A stretch of DNA of 64,000 nucleotides from CAVUNY01 sp963843535 (GCA_963843535.1 CAWJKU010000001.1:310001-374000); one strand, 5' to 3'. Shown: positions 18,174 through 28,242, numbered from the stretch's first letter. Program-made: numbers and translations. The notes: a model not told the origin generated them from the letters alone.

Positions 18174-19940
18174 CTAAATCCGGGTATCCATCATTCCGCA
18201 GAAGGCGTCTACTGGGCTCACCCCTTTAAATTCCGATTTGCCCATCAACTTCTCTACCAGGGCAATCATCGTTTGCTCGCGGTTGTCGTAGGTATTGATA
18301 TACGTCTTTACCTGCGGCGCATCCGCCAGGTGAAACGGGCAGGAAACAGAGATAAAAATGGTTGGGACTTCGTGCACATACCAGGGAATATCCGGACTGC
18401 CCTTGGTTGCCAGCCAGTTAATGCGCTGGACAGGCTGGAATATACCGCTGACATTGGCGATATGGATGATCAGATCGTATTTGCTCTTGAATTCGGCGAT
18501 GCTGCTCTTTCCGGCATACATCCCGAGCACGCTCTTCCTACGTTCTTCCGGCGGAAGTTTCATCAGTTTTTCAACGAGCGACTCAAAAACGGTAACCTCG
18601 AAGCCGGTCGCAGTGAACAGCTCTCTGACCACATCCACATGAGAACGGCCCGTACCGCCGCCTGCAATAAATTCAACCGGGTTATCCGGGCCCTTCTGAG
18701 GCACCAGCAGAATTCGTTTGAATTTCTGCGGCGAAATCGGCAGCGGAGAATCGCCGACGTTTTTCACCAACGTGATCGCTCTGTCCGCGACCTCTTTGAA
18801 AACCGCTTTGTGGTTTACACAGCCGATCACGCTCAAGCAGTCTTTCGAGGGCATGATCTCTTTGCGGGCTTTCTTATGCAGACCCATCGCAGCTTTCAAT
18901 CCCAGGATACGGCTTAATGCAGCGTCCAGGCGCTCATCGGTGATCACGCCGTTCCGGTAGCCGTCCATCATATAGCCAAAGTCTTCATCCGGATCATTAA
19001 AAAACAGGAACATATCGATGCCAGCGGCGATCACCGCCGGCAGGATATCCCTGCGTTTCATCACGCTGGTCAATCCCACCATGTGGCTGGCGTCGGTGAT
19101 CACCACGCCGTTAAATCCCAATTTGCCTCTTAAAAGATCGGTAATCAGCTCTTTGGAGAGGGTTGCAGGGAGCATATCCTGGTCTTTCAAGCCAGGTTTA
19201 AAAAAGCGGCTGTAAGCTGGAAGCATGATATGCCCTGCCATGATCGAATGCACGCCGGCCTCGATCAGGGCGGAATAAACCTTCCCAAAGGATGCATCCC
19301 ACTCATCGCATGAGAGACTGTTCACCGAGGTGCACAGGTGCTGGTCGCGTTCATCGATCCCATCGCCTGGAAAATGCTTGATTGCGCATACAATCCCGTT
19401 GGCATTAATCCCTTCCATGTAAGCCTGGCTCATCTCGATCACCGTATCCGGATCTTGTGAAAATGCCCGGCTGGAGATGATCGGGTTGCGCCAGTTGCGG
19501 TTGATATCCACGATCGGCGCGAAGCTCCAGTTGCACCCCACCGCCGATGCTTCCGCGCCGGAAATCCGGCCTAATTCGAACGCATATTTTGCGTCATGAG
19601 TCGCCGCGATCTTCACCTGCAAACCAACTTCCGTGCCGTCAGTGCAGGCGCCGTTTCCGCCGGCTTCGGTGTTCGCCGCAATCAGCAGGGGTATCTTGCT
19701 GTTTTCTTGCAAAATACGGTTCTGCTCATAGATCGCCTCTGCGGGTGCGGGATTGTAACGCACGCCGCCGAACTTATAGCGGGTTACAACCTCTTTTAAA
19801 TATTCCTCATCGCGGCTCGCCCCCATATTGATAAAAAGCTGACCAATTTTTTCTTCTATGGTCATAGCGGCGATGGTCTCTTCCACCCACAAGAGACCGT
19901 CGACGTCCAGAAAAAAGGGTTTTGCTCGTAAATTCACCAT
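18174..19940 (-). CDS. Glycoside hydrolase family 3 protein (beta-N-acetylglucosaminidase type)
   Basis: Enzyme of 588 residues that probably releases beta-linked sugars, most likely N-acetylglucosamine. The GH3 N-terminal barrel begins with MTIEEKIGQLFINM and includes IPLLIAANTEAGG, CAIKHFPGDGIDERDQHL (the His/Asp motif of NagZ-like enzymes) and VVITDASHMVGL, which carries the nucleophile Asp. A C-terminal GH3 domain follows (ITLVKNVGDSPLPI onwards). There is no signal peptide, so the enzyme is probably cytoplasmic. The start at 19940 has GGAG nearby. A nagA gene lies at 62306-63486, so the organism can process GlcNAc, but the two are not linked. GH3 members that act as phosphorylases are an alternative. 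Confidence 0.85.
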   Translation of the reverse strand: MVNLRAKPFFLDVDGLLWVEETIAAMTIEEKIGQLFINMGASRDEEYLKEVVTRYKFGGVRYNPAPAEAIYEQNRILQENSKIPLLIAANTEAGGNGACTDGTEVGLQVKIAATHDAKYAFELGRISGAEASAVGCNWSFAPIVDINRNWRNPIISSRAFSQDPDTVIEMSQAYMEGINANGIVCAIKHFPGDGIDERDQHLCTSVNSLSCDEWDASFGKVYSALIEAGVHSIMAGHIMLPAYSRFFKPGLKDQDMLPATLSKELITDLLRGKLGFNGVVITDASHMVGLTSVMKRRDILPAVIAAGIDMFLFFNDPDEDFGYMMDGYRNGVITDERLDAALSRILGLKAAMGLHKKARKEIMPSKDCLSVIGCVNHKAVFKEVADRAITLVKNVGDSPLPISPQKFKRILLVPQKGPDNPVEFIAGGGTGRSHVDVVRELFTATGFEVTVFESLVEKLMKLPPEERRKSVLGMYAGKSSIAEFKSKYDLIIHIANVSGIFQPVQRINWLATKGSPDIPWYVHEVPTIFISVSCPFHLADAPQVKTYINTYDNREQTMIALVEKLMGKSEFKGVSPVDAFCGMMDTRI

Positions 19941-20027
19941 TGGAATCTCCTATTTACCATACCCCACCGATTTCCATTGGATAGATGATCGTTCCAGGGG
20001 GCCGCATTGGTTTGCCCCTATCAGACC

Positions 20028-22701
20028 TCATCCATTCCCTGCCCCCATCTCAGCCATCAGGCGGCGCAGGCAGGCCTGCTCTTGCTCGATGCTGGTGATC
20101 TCCCCATCCAGCCAACCCTGGCGCAGTGTTTCCAGGATTTCGCGATAAGCTGGACCGGGGGTTATGCCCATGGCTTGCAAATCCTTGCCGTTGATGGAAG
20201 GTGCTGTCTTGCACCACTCGCTGGTAAATCGCTCCAGCATGCGCCGTTCTGGATCGCTGCGGCTGCCCTGGTAGAGCACATACAGGGCCAGGATTGGCGC
20301 CGCTTCCAGTCGAGCGGTGATCGCGCTCGGCCGGGATTCTGCCAGCCCGACCAGTTCTGGTTTCAACCGTTGGACAGCCTCGATCGCCTCTTTAATCGCC
20401 GCTGAAAAATTCAGCAGGCTGGCCGTTTGCCGCGCATCTTCCGGCGCCAGCGCGGCGAACCAGGCGATGAACGCCAGCACATGCGCCAGCGGGGTATGGC
20501 TGACTTTATCCGGCAGCCCCCATTCTGGCCCCGGGTGGCCGAATAAGCACGATTCCACCTGAGCGGCGATTTCCGGGTTCCAGCGTAAACCAGGATGGAT
20601 GGCACCCAATAACCCCAATGCGGACAGGCGCTGCAGCATAGCCAGGGCTGCAGGTTCCGCCAGGATTAAGTTCAACTCATGCCTCAGGCGTTCGCCTGAA
20701 ACCTGCGGAACGAGTGCATTGGCGTCGCTCAACAGCTCGAGGGTACGTTCTTCGATTTGGAAATTGAAGCGCTGCTCAAAGCGCACTGCGCGCAGCATGC
20801 GGGTAGGATCGTCCACAAAAGACAGCGAGTGCAGTACCCGCACCAATCCGCGCCGCAAATCGGCCAGCCCGCCCCAGTAGTCGTACAGGTCGCCGTAATG
20901 TCGGCCATCCAGGCGGATGGCCATGGTGTTGATCGTGAAATCCCGCCGGTGCAGGTCCAGCTTGATGCTGGAGCGTTCGACGGTCGGCAGGGCGGTGGGG
21001 TATTCGTAGAATTCCGTGCGCGCGCTGATCAGGTCCAGGCTGTCTGGCAGTTCCTTGGGATTCAACGCCCCGTCCATTTTTAGCGCTTCCGCCAGGCGGG
21101 CTTGCTGCCCGGTGATGAACCATTTCGCCGTGCCAAAGCGGGCGTGGGCCACCACGCGGCCGCCGTACTGCGCCGCCAGCGACCTTGCCAGAGATATTGC
21201 GTCTCCTTCCACCACCATGTCGAAATCCTGGCTGGGCCTTTCCAGAACCAGGTCGCGCACCACCCCACCTACGATATAAAGCGCCTGGTGCTGCTCATTC
21301 GCCTGCGCAGCTACGGCTTTCAACAACGCCAGCCTGGCGGGAGGCAGGGCCAGATCTAAACGACCTGCCAGGTTCAACCGCCCCGGTATCTTCTCCTCAC
21401 TACCGGCCAGGGTTTTCAACAGGTCGGTGCGGGTTACGATGCCGATGATGGCCTTACTCGCCGGATCGACCACCGGAACCTGCCCCCAACCAGAGGATGT
21501 CATCAGGTGCTGCAGGTGGTCGAGGGATTCCTGCGGGCCTATACTCACCTCGCCCGCATCCATCAATTTTGCAGCCGTCAGGTTCAGCTTGTGGGCGATT
21601 GCCCGATCTACCGCGCGCCGCGTCAGCAGGCCGATCACCTTGCCGCGGTCGACTACCGGGAATCCTTCATAGCCATAGCGCTGCATTAAAGCCAGTGCTT
21701 TCTGCACGGGAGTTTTCGGACTCCAGCAGCAAGGGATCACTGGACATGATCTGCCCAACACTGATCGAAGGCCGGACGAACTGGGGTAAGATACGCAGAA
21801 GTTCCTGGCAGGCGGCAGTTAGCGGGGACTCGCCTTCATTCAACGTGAATGGGTAGGGCGCTTTGACCAGCGCCGCGGCAGCCCGCTCATGCCCGCCCCC
21901 GCCAAAATGGGCGGCAACCTCAGCCACATTAATCTGGTCGGTCGATGAACGCGCGACCAGGCGCAGCCCTTCCATGGTGCGGATGAAAAGGAAAAGGGCA
22001 TCCGGGTCGATCAATTCGCGCAGCTTGTGGGCCACGCTGGAAATTTCCTCGCTCAGCTCATGCGCGTCTGTACTGGCCACCAGTATATGCTGCCCGTGGA
22101 TGATGTGCGTTTCGCCGGTGTGAATCAGGCGCTCGTAGACCTCGCGCTGCTCTTCCGACAAAGGAGGGTTTAGAAATTCACCGGCAATGCGCAGACTTGC
22201 TCCCAACTCCAGCACGAGGGCGGCAGCGCGCACATCGCGCGGTGTGGTCGAGACATAGGTCAGCGATCCGGTGTCTTCGTAAATTCCCAGCAGGAGCAGG
22301 GTAGCGGGGATCATATCCAATGCGCCGTTGTGCTCGTGCAGCACCTCTACCAACAGGGTGGTGCATGCCCCCATGCGCTCCCCGCTCACTGTCCAATCCG
22401 GCGGCAGGTCGGTGCGCAGCTGGTGATGGTCAACCACGTGCACTCTGGTGCGCGCCGTGATTCCTTTCAGTGTCACCAGCGATTGGGTGTCCACCAGGGT
22501 TACCTGATCTACAAATTCACCCGAAAGGTCGCGCGGGTCGACAAAGGGCAATTCAGCGCCGTACAAGTTGAGGAAGGCGCGCACGTTGCGGTTGGTTTTA
22601 CGCGGCAGGACGGGGACGGCTTTCTCGTCCAGCAGCCAGGCTGCCAGAAGCGCAGCCAGGGCATCGAAATCCGCCTGCTCGTGGGTCATGATCAGGTTCA
22701 T
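20028..22701 (-). pseudogene. DHH-CBS-CBS-tRNA nucleotidyltransferase, interrupted by one surplus base
   Basis: Two overlapping frames together make one known protein layout of about 890 residues. The first part (22701 to about 21716) is a DHH/DHHA1 phosphoesterase-like domain (MTHEQADFDALAALLAAW, VHVVDHHQL, AHFGGGGHERAAA), leading into a CBS domain (ISVGQIMSSDPLLL). The second part (about 21712 to 20028) finishes that CBS (VQKALALMQRYGYEGFPVVD), adds another, then a class II nucleotidyltransferase (IVGGVVRDLVLERP, QDFDMVV, RRDFTINTMAIRL). Removing one base from the TTTT at 21713-21716 joins the frames to give LLLESETPVQKALALM. The family serves as CCA- or A-adding enzyme in several bacteria. 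The ATG has no ribosome-binding site but has TACAAT six bases upstream. It may be a real lesion or a sequence error. Confidence 0.85.
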
Positions 22702-22707
22702 AGATTA

Positions 22708-22713
22708 ATTGTA
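22708..22713 (-). promoter_or_regulatory. TACAAT box six bases before the DHH-CBS gene
   Basis: On the minus strand TACAAT is followed by six bases and the ATG at 22701. No ribosome-binding site and no clear -35 element are present. It is one of four such arrangements in the window. Confidence 0.45.
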
Positions 22714-22790
22714 GCCACTTTTTCGCGGATTGAGGCCTGCTATTAGAAATTCATAAAAATACAGGACGTTTTTCCAGGCGAAAAAAATTG

Positions 22791-23750
22791 TTATATGACT
22801 TCATTTTCGGATCGTGCAAATCGAGGGATGTGGATACGGTCTTGGGGATATTTTAGCCGCCAGATGATGGCAAAAATCTTGGGCAGCATGGCCAGCTTTT
22901 TCAAACCGGTGGTGTGGGCACGCTTCAGGTGTACCTGGTAATCGATGCGCTCGATCTCATCCAGGATTGCCCGGTACAGCAGCGCCGCCGCGCCGACTGC
23001 CGGGCGAGCAGAAGGGCTGAGCAGCATGATCCCAGGCAGCGCCTGCTGGAATATTTTCCGGGTGCGCTCGATTTCAAAGCGCATCAGGCGGATAAACCGC
23101 CCGTCATAAACCTGATTGTGAATATCGTCGAAGGTCAAATCGAAGCGCGCCAGGTCTTCCTGTGGGAAATACACTCGCCCTCTGCGAGCATCTTCACCGA
23201 CATCGCGCAGGATGTTGGTAAGCTGCAGGGCAATGCCGAGCTGAACGGCGTAAGGCGCTGCCTGCTCAAAGCTGGCTCCTGGCGCAAGGCCGATGATCGG
23301 AATGGAAAGCAGCCCAACCGTCGAGGCCACGGCATAACAGTAGTGCTCCAGCTCGCTCCAGGTTTGATAATGCCTAAATCGGATATCCCGGGCTACGCCA
23401 TTAATCAATTCCCTTTCGTACCTGCGGTCCACAGCATAAGCCTGACGCACCCAGGCCCAGGTGTAGAGGATGGGATTGGTCTGTTTTTCAGCCGGTAGAG
23501 CCGTCACCATATGCCATTTTTCTAGATCTTCCAACCTGGCACCGTCTGGTCCAGCCGTGTCGACCAGGTCGTCAGTTGACCGGCAGAAACCATACAGGGC
23601 GCGAATCCCCTGGCGCTGCGCTTGAGGCAGCAAACCAGTGGCAAAGTAGAAAGTCTTCGAATGGGCGCGAATGACCTGCTCTGCCTGCTTCTGGGCGAGG
23701 GATGCATTTAAGATCGGCTGCGTGAAGCTGGTTTCTGCATACATGGACAT
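22791..23750 (-). CDS. crtB: Phytoene synthase (squalene/phytoene synthase family)
   Basis: Condenses two geranylgeranyl diphosphates to phytoene, the first committed step of carotenoid synthesis, or a related head-to-head condensation. Of 319 residues, usual for the family. The two Asp-rich motifs are visible: STDDLVDTAG near residue 60, and LRDVGEDARRGRVYFPQEDL near residue 190. The substrate-contacting SKTFYFATGLLP lies near the N-terminus. The ATG at 23750 has GGAGAT upstream. It is the last gene of the leftward cluster that also holds the desaturase, an SRPBCC protein and an MFS transporter; the 100-base gap to the desaturase gene makes a separate promoter possible. No geranylgeranyl diphosphate synthase is in the window. 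Confidence 0.92.
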   Translation of the reverse strand: MSMYAETSFTQPILNASLAQKQAEQVIRAHSKTFYFATGLLPQAQRQGIRALYGFCRSTDDLVDTAGPDGARLEDLEKWHMVTALPAEKQTNPILYTWAWVRQAYAVDRRYERELINGVARDIRFRHYQTWSELEHYCYAVASTVGLLSIPIIGLAPGASFEQAAPYAVQLGIALQLTNILRDVGEDARRGRVYFPQEDLARFDLTFDDIHNQVYDGRFIRLMRFEIERTRKIFQQALPGIMLLSPSARPAVGAAALLYRAILDEIERIDYQVHLKRAHTTGLKKLAMLPKIFAIIWRLKYPQDRIHIPRFARSENEVI

Positions 23751-23850
23751 GGGGCTATCTCCATAAATAAGTATATATATGAAATGGAGCTTAATAAAGC
23801 GCCTGTAGCACCTTTTCTCAAGCGTACGGTTCTAAATTAAAAAATGGATG

Positions 23851-25336
23851 TTATGAAACACGTTCTAACACAAGATTTTCCACGATTTTGGCTGAAGACA
23901 GCACGCCGGGCAACCCTGCGCCGGGGTGCGTACCGGCGCCAGCGAAATACAGGTTGTCAAATTCCTCTGAACGGTTGTGCGGGCGGAACCAGGCTGACTG
24001 GGTCAGGATGGGCGCCACAGAGAAAGCCGCCCCTTTATAGCTGTTGAGCGTATTTTGAAAATGCAGCGGGTCGATGTAATGTTCGGCGACGATGTTGGCC
24101 TGTAAATCGGGCAGATAATGATCTTCGAGGAACTGCATGATGCGGTCCCGGTAGGGACGGGCCATTTTCGTCCAATCGGTGCCCGAACCCAGGTGGGGGA
24201 CGGGTGACAAACACGTAGAAGGTTTCGCAGCCTTCCGGCGCCATGTTGGGGTCGGTGAGGGTGGGCATGTGCAGGTAAAGCGAGAAGTCTTCGGCCAGGT
24301 ATTTGCGGTCGAAGATATCTTTTAGCAGGTCGTGGTAGCGCGAACCCAGGATGATGTTGTGGTGGGCTAATCCTGAATCCAGGTAGCGGCGCTGCGTGCC
24401 AAAGTAGATGACAAACAGCGACATGCTGTATTTGGTGCGGTCGATGCGCCCATTGGTCATAATCCGCCGGTATTGAGATGGGATCAGGTAGCGATACGTC
24501 CAGGCCACATCGGCATTTGACACGACAATATCCGCACGATGAATGCTGCCGTCAGAAAGGCGGATGCCGCTCACCTTGCGTCCTTCCACCATGATTTCAG
24601 AAACTTCAACGTTCAGGTTAATTTTGCCGCCTAATTCTTTAAAGAGCTTCCCCAGGCCTTCCACAATTGCCCCGGTACCGCCCAAAGCATAATGAACACC
24701 CCATTCACGCTCCAGGTAGTGGATCAGGGCGTAAATACTGGTGGTATCAAATGGGTTTCCACCTACCAGCAATGGGTGAAATGAAAAAACCTGGCGCAAG
24801 AAATCATTCTTAACGAACTGCGACACATACTGGTATACCGATTTGTAAGACTGCAGGCGGATCAAATCTGGAGCGATTTTCAGCATGTCGCTGAAGTGCA
24901 GGAAGGGTTTGTCCGCTAATTCCAAGAATCCTTTCTCAAAAATGGCCTTCGTGGTGGCAATGAATTTCTGGTAGCCGGCTTTATCATTAGGCTCCCACTG
25001 GTCGATTTCGCGCAAGATGACAGTAGAATCGTTGTTGTAATCGAAATGGCGGCCTTCATGGTTGAAAATGCGGTAAAAGGGATTAACCGGAACCATCTTA
25101 AAATAGTCTTCCCGGTTGTGCCCTGCCTCTTGAAAGATCTCATCAAACATGAACGGCGCGGTCAAAACAGTGGGCCCGCCGTCAAACTTGAACCCATTCA
25201 TTTCGTACAGGTATGCTCGGCCCCCCAGCTTATCGCGCTTTTCAAAAATCTCCACATCCAGGCCGCGGTTAGCCAGGCGCACAGCGCTGGCCAGCCCTCC
25301 GAATCCGCTGCCGATGACGATTACCTTTTTCTTCAT
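23851..25336 (-). pseudogene. crtI: CrtI-type phytoene desaturase, interrupted by one surplus base
   Basis: FAD-dependent desaturase that would turn phytoene into neurosporene or lycopene. The FAD-binding start VIVIGSGFGGLASAVRLANRG, the family segment FKFDGGPTVLTAPFMFDEIF, and the late signature LYFAGAGTHPGAGLPGVLSSA are all present. They fall in two frames. The first runs to ETFYVFVTR and the second picks up at LSPVPHLGSGTDW. Deleting one base of the AAA at 24209-24211 gives a continuous 494-residue protein of normal length. The ATG at 25336 lies nine bases after GGAGG; a GTG nine bases earlier is less likely. Because the rest of the gene looks conserved, a sequence error or a very recent mutation is more likely than old decay. 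Confidence 0.88.
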
Positions 25337-25377
25337 CCCAGGCACCCTCCGCCAAAATAGACAAACAAGTATGCCTA

Positions 25378-25420
25378 TTTGTAGCAGATTTGTATAACAT
25401 TGACAATCGTTTGTATGAGG
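25378..25420 (-). promoter_or_regulatory. Repeated TTTGTA boxes upstream of crtI
   Basis: On the plus strand TTTGTA occurs at 25378, 25389 and 25410, spaced 11 and 21 bases, with the related TTGACA between the last two. On the transcribed strand these read TACAAA. Known CarH operators in Thermus are 11-base tandem repeats containing TACA, so this is a candidate operator for the neighbouring MerR/B12 regulators. A possible -35 (TTGTCA) and -10 (TACAAA) spaced 17 bases overlap it. The functional reading is inference. Confidence 0.5.
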
Positions 25421-25421
25421 T

Positions 25422-25545
25422 TTAGGAAGAAACCCGGTGTAAAATGTCCAGCGCGGTGCGCATCGCGCCCAAAGTCACCCCGGCGCCGATCACGATCACC
25501 TGGCGGGTAGGCGGCGTCTTTTTCCAGAAACCAGAACTCTTTCAC
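25422..25545 (-). pseudogene. Possible broken small gene
   Basis: Read leftward, a GTG starts VKEFW; after a seven-base tandem duplication (TTCTGGT then TTCTGGA, about 25525-25537) another frame continues KKTPPTRQVIVIGAGVTLG and ends ALDILHRVSS before a stop. Removing one copy of the duplicated bases gives a single 38-residue protein with one hydrophobic helix. No ribosome-binding site is seen and no family is recognised. It could equally be non-coding. Confidence 0.3.
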
Positions 25546-25554
25546 TGTTGAAAA

Positions 25555-26007
25555 TTACCGTATTAGCGGAGCCAGACGTCGGGTAATATAGGCCCGATAG
25601 GCGAACATCAAACGCAAACCCAGCGGATTAAACAAAATCCGGGCAAATAATCCTTGCCAGCCAGGTGGATAGGAGTATTCTATGCGCTCATCGATCCGGG
25701 TCAATGATGCCCCCAAGGCTTCAAAACGGTGCGTATGCTGCCAGGCAGCCATAGGGCCGCTGACCTGGGTGTCGGTAAATCCATGTAATGGATCAACCTG
25801 GGAATGGATGGCGATCCAGCGTATCGGAAAGGGTCCAAACCACATGCTGAACTCGGATCGCGAACCTTCCGCCAGCGGCTCAACCCGGTGCAGCTGTACA
25901 AAAACCGGTGGGGGCGTCAATATTTTTAGCGCTTCAGTCCCGCGGTGAAAAGCAGCGACGGCAGCCAGGGGGGCAGAGACCGAAAACGAGGTTTCGAAAA
26001 TGGCCAT
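25555..26007 (-). CDS. SRPBCC-family protein (polyketide cyclase/START-like fold)
   Basis: Protein of about 150 residues with the beginning typical of SRPBCC ligand-binding proteins (FETSFSVSAPLAAVAAFH) and the later FTDTQVSGPMAAWQHTHRFEA followed by RIDERIEYSYPPGWQG and a helical C-terminus. Proteins of this fold bind hydrophobic ligands, and a carotenoid or precursor is a reasonable guess from position. Two starts are possible: ATG 26007, seven bases after the MFS stop, or TTG 26034, overlapping it; neither has a good ribosome-binding site, so translational coupling is likely. It belongs to the leftward unit headed by the first MerR/B12 regulator. Confidence 0.75.
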   Translation of the reverse strand: MAIFETSFSVSAPLAAVAAFHRGTEALKILTPPPVFVQLHRVEPLAEGSRSEFSMWFGPFPIRWIAIHSQVDPLHGFTDTQVSGPMAAWQHTHRFEALGASLTRIDERIEYSYPPGWQGLFARILFNPLGLRLMFAYRAYITRRLAPLIR

Positions 26008-26014
26008 GGTATTG

Positions 26015-27253
26015 CTAAATATTTTTGTCCTCAACCATCACTGGTACAGCAGTGATATTTAGCGGGTTTGGATCAGGCTGTCCATGGGTATAGATGGTGC
26101 GCCAGATGTAGGAAACCAGCAGGGCCAGGATCGCAAAACCAAATATACCCGGGGCTGACGTTCCCAGCTGCCCCAGCATCAATCCACCCAGCGTAGGCGC
26201 GATGACCCGGGTGATGCTTTCCAGCGAAGAAGATAAGCCTAAAATCCCGCCTATTTCGCTGGGCGAGACGGCTTTGGTGGCCGCGCTGTTGATCACGGTG
26301 TTGAGCACACCCCCGGATATTGCTGTCGGGAGCAGAATGATCAATAAAGAGAGCACGCTGGGTGAAAAAGCCCAGCCTAACAATGAAAAGGCCATCACCG
26401 CGGTCGAAATGAGGATTAACGTTTTTTCCTGGTAACGTTTTGTCAGCCGACCGATCAATATGCCCTGGGTAAATACCGACAGCACCCCCACGTAAGTCAG
26501 AATATACGCGGTCTCTTCCGCATTTAAGTTGAAGCGGTATTGGGCGTACAGGGCAAAAACGGTTTGAAACATGGAAAAGGCGAGGCCAAAGAAGAAGCGG
26601 GTGTGCAGCAACGGGCCGACTACAGGCCGGCGCAGGGATTGCAGCATGGCTTGAATTGTGAACGGCGGGCGAGCAGGACCGGCGGCCAATGCTAAACGCT
26701 TTTGCGGGGTCAGTGATTCGGGCAGCCACAGGCCCACCAGCGCGAAATTGATCAAGGATAATCCGGCGGCAACAAACGCAGGCAGGGTGTAGCTCCACTG
26801 GCTCAAAAATCCTCCTAAAGCCGGGCCAAAGATAAAGCCCAAGCCAAATGCTGCGCCGATCATCCCCAAACCTTTGGCACGATTTTTAGCATCTGTTACA
26901 TCGCTGATATAGGCCTGGGCTACGCTGATATTGCCACCGGTAAGGCCGTCCAAAATGCGGGAAATGAAAAGGATCAATATGGTGTTTGCCAGACCCAGAA
27001 GCATAAAACCGATGAATGTCCCGGCGATAGAGATCATGAGGATCGGCTTGCGCCCAAACCGATCGGATAATCGTCCCAGGATGGGAGCGCCTAAAAATTG
27101 GGCGGCAGCATAAGAAGCTGTGATCAGGCCGACGACGAAGGGTGAAGCGCCGAAGGTGGCTGCGTAATAAGGCAGAAGGGGCAGGATAAAGCTGAACCCA
27201 AGTAAATCGATAAAAACGACCAAGAAGATAGATGCTAAAGGACGGTTTTTCAT
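26015..27253 (-). CDS. MFS transporter, TetA-like
   Basis: Twelve-helix major facilitator of 412 residues in the drug/proton antiporter group. The N-terminal helix LASIFLVVFIDLLGFSFILP is typical, as is the loop 2-3 signature GRLSDRFGRKPILM. Its start codon overlaps the stop of the upstream MerR/B12 regulator by the ATGA arrangement, so the two are co-translated and probably controlled together. The substrate is unknown; context suggests export or uptake connected with the carotenoid pathway or with light stress, which is inference only. Confidence 0.88.
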   Translation of the reverse strand: MKNRPLASIFLVVFIDLLGFSFILPLLPYYAATFGASPFVVGLITASYAAAQFLGAPILGRLSDRFGRKPILMISIAGTFIGFMLLGLANTILILFISRILDGLTGGNISVAQAYISDVTDAKNRAKGLGMIGAAFGLGFIFGPALGGFLSQWSYTLPAFVAAGLSLINFALVGLWLPESLTPQKRLALAAGPARPPFTIQAMLQSLRRPVVGPLLHTRFFFGLAFSMFQTVFALYAQYRFNLNAEETAYILTYVGVLSVFTQGILIGRLTKRYQEKTLILISTAVMAFSLLGWAFSPSVLSLLIILLPTAISGGVLNTVINSAATKAVSPSEIGGILGLSSSLESITRVIAPTLGGLMLGQLGTSAPGIFGFAILALLVSYIWRTIYTHGQPDPNPLNITAVPVMVEDKNI

Positions 27254-28242
27254 GATTCTCCGGAGAAGTCCACCAGGTTGTTGAGTTTATGAAGCTCAGC
27301 GTTAATCTGGCGCATATATTTTTCTATAGTTTCAACGGTTGACGTCGGTGAGGTATTTAAGTAAACAGCCGGTACATTTTCTGGTAAACGGGTATGCTCA
27401 AAGGCCTGTCCACCTAAAATCACCAGGGGATGGGGGAGGGAAAAGCGATCGAGGGCAAATCCTAATTCAATTAAGTTTTGAGCATTTTCCGGCAAGGTCG
27501 CGGTGAACAATAAAATTTTCGGCCGGAGAGGTGTTAAGGCTTCGGCGATACGGTCAAGTTTGAGATTTGGCCCCAGGTATTTCACATCCCAACCCCGCCA
27601 GCGCAGCATTACGACCAGGGAAAGCAGCCCGATCTCGTGGGTTTCACCCGGAGCGCAAGCTGCGACGATCACGCCGGGGCGGTTGGGCTGGGCGGAAGAT
27701 GACAGTAAGCTGTTAAGATGCTGCATGCAAAACTGGGTGGCAAAGTGCTCCACGGTGATCGGCAAATCGCCGCGGTGCCAGGCTTCGCCTAACTGGACCA
27801 GGGTGGGCTGGATGATATCTAATAAAACAGTATCAACCGAATAAATAGCAAATGCCTGCCGCAGGATATTCGCGGCGTTTTGATCGTTAAAATGTTCCAG
27901 GGCCTGCTGAAAATGGGCAGCCAGATGGTGGGTGGATACGGTGGGCTGGGTTGAAACGAGCGGCTGCTCAAGGGCCGGATCTCTGCCGGCAGTACGCAGC
28001 TCAATGAGGTATTCTGCGGCCCGGCTGATGCTCAAACCGCTGTCCATTTGGGCTTTGATCCAATTTAAGATACGCAGGTCGTATTCGGAATACATCCGGT
28101 AGCCCTGGCCGCCCCGCTGGGGTAAAGGCAGCCCGTAGCGCCGCTCCCAGGCACGCAAAGTTACCGGCGGCAGTCCCACCAGATTGGACACAGCTTTAAT
28201 GTTGTATACGGGGCGGTATTGATTTTGAGTTCCGTTGTCCAT
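27250..28242 (-). CDS. MerR-type B12-binding regulator, CarH-like (copy 1)
   Basis: Transcription regulator of 330 residues. Residues 10-80 form a MerR helix-turn-helix (PPVTLRAWERRYGLPLPQR, YSEYDLRIL). A helical B12-capping domain (about 105-180) contains W155, then nine residues, then E165-H166: the W-x9-EH signature that in CarH proteins cradles the adenosyl group. The Rossmann B12 domain (about 188-300) has H202 in GETHEIG, corresponding to the lower axial histidine ligand, and a later LGG. CarH proteins repress carotenoid genes in the dark as B12-bound tetramers and fall apart in light. The residues support the same mechanism here, but activity is inferred. It heads a leftward unit with MFS and SRPBCC genes, next to crtI and crtB. 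Confidence 0.87.
   Translation of the reverse strand: MDNGTQNQYRPVYNIKAVSNLVGLPPVTLRAWERRYGLPLPQRGGQGYRMYSEYDLRILNWIKAQMDSGLSISRAAEYLIELRTAGRDPALEQPLVSTQPTVSTHHLAAHFQQALEHFNDQNAANILRQAFAIYSVDTVLLDIIQPTLVQLGEAWHRGDLPITVEHFATQFCMQHLNSLLSSSAQPNRPGVIVAACAPGETHEIGLLSLVVMLRWRGWDVKYLGPNLKLDRIAEALTPLRPKILLFTATLPENAQNLIELGFALDRFSLPHPLVILGGQAFEHTRLPENVPAVYLNTSPTSTVETIEKYMRQINAELHKLNNLVDFSGES

Noticed and set aside
24035..25336. A shorter desaturase ending in an Arg/His-rich tail
   Set aside because: The tail after ETFYVFV has no resemblance to CrtI, whereas the next frame continues the family up to its C-terminal signature.
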